A stretch of DNA of 64,000 nt from Lunularia cruciata. Lineage: Eukaryota > Streptophyta > Marchantiopsida > Lunulariales > Lunulariaceae. The stretch lies in assembly GCA_948567375.1 (NCBI GenBank), contig OX419756.1:56336552-56400551 (forward strand), read 5' to 3'. The notes beneath the pieces are model-generated. The model searched no databases. It saw nothing but the letters and a program-made list of their open reading frames with translations, and was not told where the DNA came from. Positions within the stretch are counted from its first letter, which is position 1, and the number at the start of each line of letters is the position of its first letter. Positions 57,001 to 64,000 of this stretch are shown here, piece by piece. Made by a program: the position numbers and the translations under genes.

Positions 57001-59685
57001 GGTGTCCAGCAGTGTCCGCACCTGATCGGGAAATGCTTGTATTCAATTGCAAGATCTGATTATCATTTAAGTGACTGTTCGGCCGCTTAAGAGTATCATA
57101 GAAGTAAAGCGGATGGGATAAGAAGATTATTATTACTAACAGAGAACAGAACAATAATTCTGATCGAGATATTCCTTTGTTTGTAAATCGACACGGCACT
57201 TTCTATACTATAATTCCGAATGCAATCTGTTACAAACCTGTTTGTCAAGCTCGGTAGCACGTTCGTGCTGAACGTCTGCCTGCTGCCGTAGTCGACTCTC
57301 CAAATCAGCTCGTTCTCTTTCTAACTTCTCCTTTAAATCTGCTGTCTCCTGCATGACCTGATCCGTTCAAAGAATCAAGGAGACGTGAGCTTTGAGTTCA
57401 CAATAATCAGGAGACACTGTGTTTTCTTTTTCGTAGATCAGAAGAGGCATCTGCACATTTGACTCAAAAGCAACAACTGAGGGAAAGAAAATTGAAGACA
57501 AGATGAGTACATGGTCCATTTTCTCGCAGTGTTTACGTAAGGCAAATTTGTGCACCTAGTTCGCATTCAGGTTTGACTGGTACAAATATCGGTCAGAAGG
57601 AAGTTTAATCTATGAGAACTAGACAAACAGGCATCTGACGACTTCATAGAGAACCTTAGTATGCAAATACAGGCATCTGACGACTTCATACAGAACATTA
57701 GTATGCAAGCCTTAGCTGACTGAGGAACAGCGACCACTATCATAAAGGGTCTTTTGAACTTCTCTTCATACATTACATCTATCTAAAGTACAAATGAGCA
57801 AGAACTGCCTAAATAAAAATAAATCCTTAGCCGAGTTCTTATCCGTCTTAATAAGAGTGCAGTACAACACTTCATACAGTATCAGGACGAACCTTTTGCT
57901 TCTCATGCGCAATTTCTAAAGTATATTCTGCTTTCAATTCGCTGACTGATCGGTTTTGTTTCTCCTTGAGATCAGAGAGTTCACTGCAGGAGATCCACCC
58001 GGAACTTAAATTTGATAGTTCAGCTAACCACATCATCAATTATTTCCTCGCAAACTGCTAGGACTTGAACTTGTGATAAGTCAATATCCACATTTTTCTT
58101 CAGTTTATTTGATTCATCAATCAGCTGGATACAAGTGACAAACCTGAAGGTCTTCCAGCTACACAGAGGACAAGCAAACTGTAAATCGAGAACGACTGGC
58201 CAAATTACCTGCTCAGGTCGTCGACGTCCCGTAACGCTTTCTCCAAGGATAGCAAGGTCCTCCTTAACTTGTCATGAAAACCAAGGTTGATTGCCTGCGC
58301 AAGCTACTCTTTAGTGAACTGGTCCAAACCGAGAATACTGTTTCCACAACCTACGTTCAAGCATTTCAGAGACTTGAATAAGATAGTTGCAAAAGGTATG
58401 TCCTCAATTTGCACGCCTCATGTAGGTCTTGTAGATGCAAAAGGAATGTCTCTGCAACTGTCACCGGCTCAGCTGACAAGGTATGTCATAAAAGCAAGAA
58501 CCATTATTTCCCATAGGGTTTCGCTACAACACAGCCTTTTCTCGAGCTGTGACAACAATCACACAATTTGCTATGAGACGAGTAGCCATTCACCTTATAT
58601 TCAGCCAGCCTTGCAGCAAGATAGGTTTTGATGGTCGTATCATTTCCTTGCCTAAAGCAGAGGGAAAGGTGGCTCAGATGCTTAAACTGATTTGTTTCCA
58701 CAATGCTAAAAGTTGAATTTCCTGTGCCTACATTCAACGTGGCCAAGAACCTGTAACATCCAGAAAACAATGTATCTGTCAATAACTTGTAGTGGCGCAG
58801 TAGTCCATCTGATTACTCTCAGCCATTTCAACCTGTATAACGCAATCTAGGTCATGCAGCCTAAGATCAGAGTCGTCCTCCCAGAACTGACAGGTATGCA
58901 GGCCATAATAGTTGATGATACCTAGGGTTGTCGTTACACCCTGAAGCAATGCATTGTTCCAGAAGCTCAATGAATTTGTAAGGAAAAGTCGCGAAGTCGA
59001 CGAGAATGCACTGTTCTACTTTCAAGCTTTGAAAGTCGTCCTCATTCACTTCCAGCAAATGAAAGAAAAATGGATCCAATTCATTCGTAATTTGAACCTG
59101 GAGGACCTGCACATAATCAGCTCTCTTTTTAGCTGCACGCTAACAAACATGAGAATTTAGCGGGGCCACCTTTTAAAATAACCAAAAGAGAGTCTCGCAG
59201 TTCTCCCTGATCTCACTCTGTAAACCAACTGTCTCCTCTCCCTTGGCCCTCAAGTCAATAGAACTCATGCTCAATTGATGCAGGTTCGGTAGGCACACAA
59301 GCTGTTCCGGGAACTAAATGTGCAAGATTGTAACATGTGCTTTGCGGAGACGAGATCAAAGTTGCAGTTTACTGAACCACAGGTCCCATTTTGAATTTTC
59401 TGCCCAGACCGGGGCTTAGCGCTATGAGTTGCTAAGACGGCGGATCTCGTTAATTTGTCGGATATGTCCTACTAACCGGTTTCATGTTTTGGAAACCGTA
59501 TCCGTGGGTACCTTGGTCGTCCTGTGAACCTTGCTCACGCCCATGAGGAACCGGATTGTCAACTCCATATGCCTTTCTTCGGAAGCACATTTGGTAATTT
59601 TGACAGGAATCACCTTCTCGAATAGATTCGAGCTGCTCTCCATAGTTGTGCTCAGTTTGTAAATTTCGTCCATCTGGAAACCCAT
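54051..59685 (-). CDS. SAS6: SAS-6 centriolar cartwheel protein, 13 exons
   Basis: Exons: 59685-59512, 59106-58922, 58750-58594, 58294-58209, 57983-57893, 57357-57238, 57021-56920, 56685-56578, 56371-56307, 56141-56024, 55609-55436, 55238-55171, 54978-54051. All introns are GT...AG, every junction keeps phase, and the sum is 791 codons plus stop. The N-terminal head shows NLFEKVIPVKI, EDDFQSLKVEQ, ILVDFATFPYKFIELLEQC and IVETNQFKHLSHLSL. Phe142 in the NQFKHL loop corresponds to the phenylalanine needed for ring assembly in known SAS-6 proteins. A long coiled coil follows (about 175-482) ending VTIQQETLLQEK and MIQWLNQQLTEAQLG, both typical of SAS-6. The last exon encodes a ~308-residue Ser/Pro/Gln-rich tail with many basic SP motifs. 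SAS-6 dimers form the ninefold cartwheel that templates centrioles, in plants expected only during basal body formation in sperm. The start could also be ATG 59673; a TGA lies just upstream in frame. Human SAS-6 is 657 residues. Confidence 0.93.
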
Positions 59686-61698
59686 GATTCAAGTTTACAG
59701 TCTAATTTCGACTGTTGGGCATTCTCTTCATAAGATAGATTCGGGAACGCATGGCTGCTTGGATTGGAGAGTAGACAAATCTGGATATGTTTTGTTCCTC
59801 AAGGTCTTCTTCATTTCTGCCATCATTCCACTTTTAAATGGCAGCGCACAGGTAACCCGAGGTTGAGAGCCCTGGTTGAGACATAATTGACGTAACCTAC
59901 CACCTGAAGAAACTCACGAAAGGTCTGTTCCAATTTGGATACTCATGATCCGATTATTCAACTCACATAATTCTGAGCTTCAGTCGCAACAAGAATCTGC
60001 CCATTGATTCCAAGCAATGAGCTTGTACAGGAAGTAGCGATGTACACATATTTGTCGGTCAATTTCCACCTCTCGTCATATCTAAATTCTTGGCCATCTC
60101 ATCAAATAGACACCTGATTGCAATCTGACTGGATTATCAGGCGGGACGCGATTGTGAGTCCTCTGTCGTTCTAGACGTTTGCAGCTAAGTACCCAACCAT
60201 GTTCACGCTCTCCACATGAGGGAATGTTTTTGAGTTCCTTCGCTCTAACATAGACCCCCACCACAGTTAACTGCAATCACAGTTCTCATAGATGTCTTTC
60301 CTGTAACAAAATTCTTGTCCACTCTACACCACAAGTAACCTTTATCGCCTCCTTCCGGCGCTAATCTTCCCTAAAATTCAGTATCCACCTTCATACTGGA
60401 CAACGATAAATTATAAAGAGCTGCAGGTGCTGGCTCGATAACCGCAGGAGCTGCCACTGTGCTCAACTTTGAAAAGCGCAAAAGAACTTAGTGTTCCAAA
60501 CAGATTCTCCATGGGAGGCAGAACCAGGAACTGCATGAATATAGGAAAAAATATATTCGCCAATTCCCAAGGTTTGGAACAGGTCCGGTTGATTTGACCT
60601 CACATCCAGAACACCGATCTCCATGTCAAAGTCACTGAACGACAATCTGCCGCAACCTGCTTATCAGATGGGAATAGTAGAAATAGTTTCTGAGGCGTAA
60701 GTAAGCCCGGGAAAGGCAGAAAGAAGAATCGGGAAGAATGCGAGAGCCTGAGCTGTTGCGGCCAGAAGGGGGATGATCTGTTGATTGGGCGGGAAAAGGA
60801 TGATGGATCCTGGGCATCATGAGGAGGAGGAGGAGATGGAGAACGGCTTTTCCACAGGATGTTTAGTAGCAGCCGCAGCACCAGAGAAGAAGAGAAGAAC
60901 GAGATCGCGAAGCAGTTAGACTATAACATCAGCACTTCGCATTACCCTCTTGCTGATCTGGTGATACCGTTAGTCATTTTGGTATACGTGTCCTTGTTTC
61001 AATGGCCCAACTTGGAGTAAATATACAATATTCTCCTGCCAACTCATCCTTTCAAACCGGTACAGTAGAGCCCTCGCTCATTCTTTACCGCCAAATTCCT
61101 CGATACATTCTAAGCTCAGTCGAAATTCTTCGAGCTCTCCCTCTCTCTCGGTTGAGCACAGGAGCGGTCAAGCAAGAGCTGAGAATGGACTTTTGGCCGT
61201 GTGAGCGTTGCCCTTGTCATCACGACAGAAGTTCTTGTCAATTTCATAGGACGTTTCGTTGGGATTCGGGAGGAAGGATTGAAACCCATGATTCGAGCAG
61301 AACATGGCGAACAGAAGTATATGCAAATGGACAGATAGATAGACAGACAACAGCGGCTTCGGGTCCAGCACTCAAATGTGCCGGATGATGAAATCATTTG
61401 TTAATCTTACAATTTCAGCGGAGTAGTAGGAGCAATTATTGCGCAGCTCCAAAGAGCATACAGAAGGACGAAGGGACAGACTCTGGGAAAACAAGACAGG
61501 CCTCAATCAATAACGCTTGCTAAACGCAGGTAATAATAATGTACCCAATGAATGAATGAATGAGAACCGAGCTGGAGAATGATGAGAGAGAGTAAGGATG
61601 TATCCTAGAACACATTTGCAGCAGCAGCAAAGGTGCTCTGTCATACAGTATTTACCGCTCTCTGCAGCAGCAGCAACAAACAACCAAGGCGAAAGGAA
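59686..61698. other. Upstream region of SAS-6
   Basis: This probably holds the SAS-6 promoter and one or more 5' untranslated exons on the - strand. A Ser/Pro-rich frame at 60600-60881 and short frames near 60463-60645 do not resemble known proteins and could be leader sequence. A + strand frame (61002-61388) has no recognised motif either. No TATA box could be assigned with confidence. Confidence 0.4.
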
Positions 61699-61816
61699 GA
61701 AAGAATCTATGAGTGCAGGATGCGTGCACACTAGAGGAGCACAAATTGCAACTACTCGAAAGAATCTATGAGTGCAGAATGCATGCACACTAGAGGAGTA
61801 CAAATTGCAGCTACTC
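61699..61816. repeat. Tandem duplication, 59-bp unit, beside trinucleotide runs
   Basis: Two copies starting GAAAGAATCTATGAGTGCAG at 61699 and 61758 differ at a handful of bases. GCAGCAGCAG runs lie just to the left (near 61617-61632 and 61665-61677) and a TCATCATCATCATC run (61819-61833) to the right. Confidence 0.85.
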
Positions 61817-64000
61817 GAATCATCATCATCATCAAACTTTAATATTCACAGTGTCCTGCCATTCAAAGCTGATCAACTTATGTAGCAACAACAGAAGAAC
61901 ATCGTATCGTACATTATACTTGTGAATTGAGAGCATCATAGGTGCAGAAGTAGGTATAGTATTTTGCACCCAAAGCTGAATCTACAGAATAATCATTGTG
62001 TTTCAGCAATGCTATTTTTTCTCGTTGGGTGTAGAGTTCTTGCAACTTAAGTGGCGTGGCAGTAGTGAATGCAGAGTGCAGCAAGTTTCCTCTTTATGGA
62101 GAGATCAATTTATGAAGACATTGATTAAATGTTACGACTAGAGTGAATCATTTTCCTACAGAAGATAAATCATGTAATACAAGTAAAGAATGTGTTCTCA
62201 TGGAGTATATCAGTAATATTGCTTATATACATAACTAAATAATAATGCATGTTATATGAACTTTATCGACCAATTCACAAAGTTTATTAAATGAACACTA
62301 TGAAGACTTATACGAGATCTATTCACTCCAGAATTTAGTGTGGTAAATTCCTAACCTATTGGAATAACATGTGCAATTGTTACTTATCCTATTATAATTT
62401 TGTCAAAAATCCTATCGAAAAACTACAGTATGTAAATTATGAGTTCGGAGTTTGTTTAAGTATAATTATAATTATAAATAGCAGTAAAATAAATTCCTTG
62501 TAATTTGTAGTGGTTCTTTGTTCTTTGAAAAAAAATTCACAGTTTTAATAAGGAAAATTTGTTAAGTATGCTCCAGAAATTTGATAATAGCAATAAGATT
62601 GGTTTCAGATACAAAGAAAAGTCCTGAAGTAAAAAAATAAAATTATTCCATGGTGTTATCAACTAATATAATAAGTGATCACAGAAATTTCTGATTGTTT
62701 AGATATTTTCATGTATGAGCATCTTTGGCAACGAAGATTGCAAACTTGAATACCTATAATACATTCTTTTTTCTATTTATTTTCATTGATAAACATAATA
62801 AAAATTCTAACTAGATGTTAAATTTATTATTTATCAGTATTGTTTTTCCTAATTTAAAAATTATTTTATGTCATTAATTTTAATTTTATTGTAGATTAAA
62901 TAACGATATGAGTCTTAAAATAAATAGTAATTTAACTTATATTTGGATTGTGTAGACTCAATATTTATTTACATAAATAAATATTAATTATGTGAATATT
63001 GAGTAAAGTGAATATGTATGGTATGAATTTTAAAGTGGTCAATATATTCTATACAAATTATAATGGTGATAAGCCCGTTATTTATCGTTATAAGAATCTA
63101 GTTAGTTTGGAGCATTACATGAAACTGTCTTTGGATAAGATATTATACTATTAAATTTAACTATCTGCATATAAACATTTTTTGCTTAATTTTACTTATC
63201 ATTATACTTGTATATCTCATCAATCTAATATAGCAAGATTACTTTGTCATAGAAAAGTTGATCTTTTCTTTTTGAGATAAAATATTTAGATAAAATATTT
63301 TATGTAATAGTAAATTTATAAAGATTTATATATATATAAAGTCTAATTTTACAATGTCTTTAATGAAAGGGAATGGTATCCAGGAGATCATTACAGTATA
63401 CCAACTCCGGGTAAATTTAATATTCCTTTAACCTTTGAAGTCATATATGTTTGGCCAATAAACTCATTGAGATAACAGATAATACTAACAATAATGATAA
63501 AATGGATATTAAATATTAGCTTGTAACTTGATTGAGGTTTTGCTTCTACTTCTTTATATGGTATATATGAGGTATGTAACGGTTAACAGAAGTTAATGAA
63601 ATATTTATAATTTTAATTCATTGGATACCTAATTTACTATTAAAAAATGTAAGTTTTTTATTATTAAACTAATCTGAGATCGATCGATATAAAAGTACAT
63701 TTAAAATATAATTTAATTGCATAAACATTGATGAAATACCTGAGATGAATGACAAAATTGTTTGTTACATATCTCATGTTAGTCTCTACTCAAAATGCCA
63801 TATGTATTAAGATACCATGTCTAGTGAAGCACTCCTAAAGGTAAATCTCCCAAATATAAAATAAAAATAAAGGAAGTTTTCAACACCTGTGCATCGGAGA
63901 AACAGGCTACCATGTAGAACACATGAAGGATGGGACGACCCATCAAGCAGTACCAGGGATAGACAAAAGAGGTAAAAGGTCTAGTAACTACTGGAGCCCC
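61817..64000. other. Very AT-rich flank, no gene seen
   Basis: From about 62.1 kb A+T rises sharply, with long A/T runs and stop codons in all frames. I see no coding sequence and no transposon motif. The last ~130 bases become more balanced again and could be the edge of the next feature. Confidence 0.5.

Noticed and set aside
60600-60881. A Ser/Pro-rich - strand frame upstream of SAS-6 as an extra first coding exon
   Set aside because: Known SAS-6 proteins start close to the LFEKV strand, and an in-frame stop precedes ATG 59685. It is more likely untranslated leader or chance.
61002-61388. A 128-codon + strand frame upstream of SAS-6
   Set aside because: No recognisable domain, and a competing - strand frame covers the same bases. 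I could not support a gene.
61507-61803. A 98-codon - strand frame with Cys and Ala runs
   Set aside because: The runs come from GCAG trinucleotide repeats and the rest from the 59-bp tandem duplication.

Overview
The window looks like nuclear DNA of a land plant with swimming sperm, most likely a bryophyte (moss or liverwort) or another seed-free plant. Two observations support this. The left three quarters is packed with plant-type LTR retrotransposons (chromodomain Ty3/gypsy elements with initiator-Met tRNA primer sites) and decayed hAT and Mutator/FAR1 transposases. The right quarter carries a 13-exon gene for SAS-6, the centriole cartwheel protein, which land plants without flagellated sperm are expected to lack. 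Introns of about 165-535 bp in that gene fit a compact bryophyte-like gene better than a fern or gymnosperm. The species cannot be named from the sequence.

Layout. 1-8.0 kb: two decayed elements of one chromovirus family in opposite orientation (E on +, F on -), with a solo LTR of a second family inside E. 8.16-9.33 kb: a purine-rich tract. 9.33-21.72 kb: element A (-), a Ty3/gypsy element that has lost the DNA between its RT start and its integrase end; chromovirus B (11.81-18.36 kb, -) sits inside it with a perfect 5-bp target duplication. 21.72-23.91 kb: an old + strand element D whose integrase end carries a PHD finger instead of a chromodomain. 23.91-30.53 kb: chromovirus C (-), a sister of B, inserted in D with a perfect target duplication. 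30.5-48.3 kb: AT-rich decayed DNA with minisatellites, an unrecognised acidic ORF relic, a hAT transposase relic, an ancient LTR related to B/C, and a FAR1/MULE relic split by an E-family LTR.

48.4-61.8 kb is a gene island with more balanced base composition. It holds a two-exon gene for a secreted DUF3455-like protein (50.7-51.8 kb, -) and SAS-6 (54.05-59.69 kb, -). All 13 SAS-6 exons join in phase to 791 codons. 61.8-64.0 kb is very AT-rich with no recognised gene.

The most interesting points are the SAS-6 gene with its long Ser-Pro-rich tail, the PHD finger in a Ty3/gypsy element, identical coding lesions shared by B and C (suggesting a defective lineage mobilised in trans), heat-shock-element-like arrays in the E-family LTRs, and a gag/protease frame overlap kept in both B and C. 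Percent identities were judged by eye; no alignment or database search was run.
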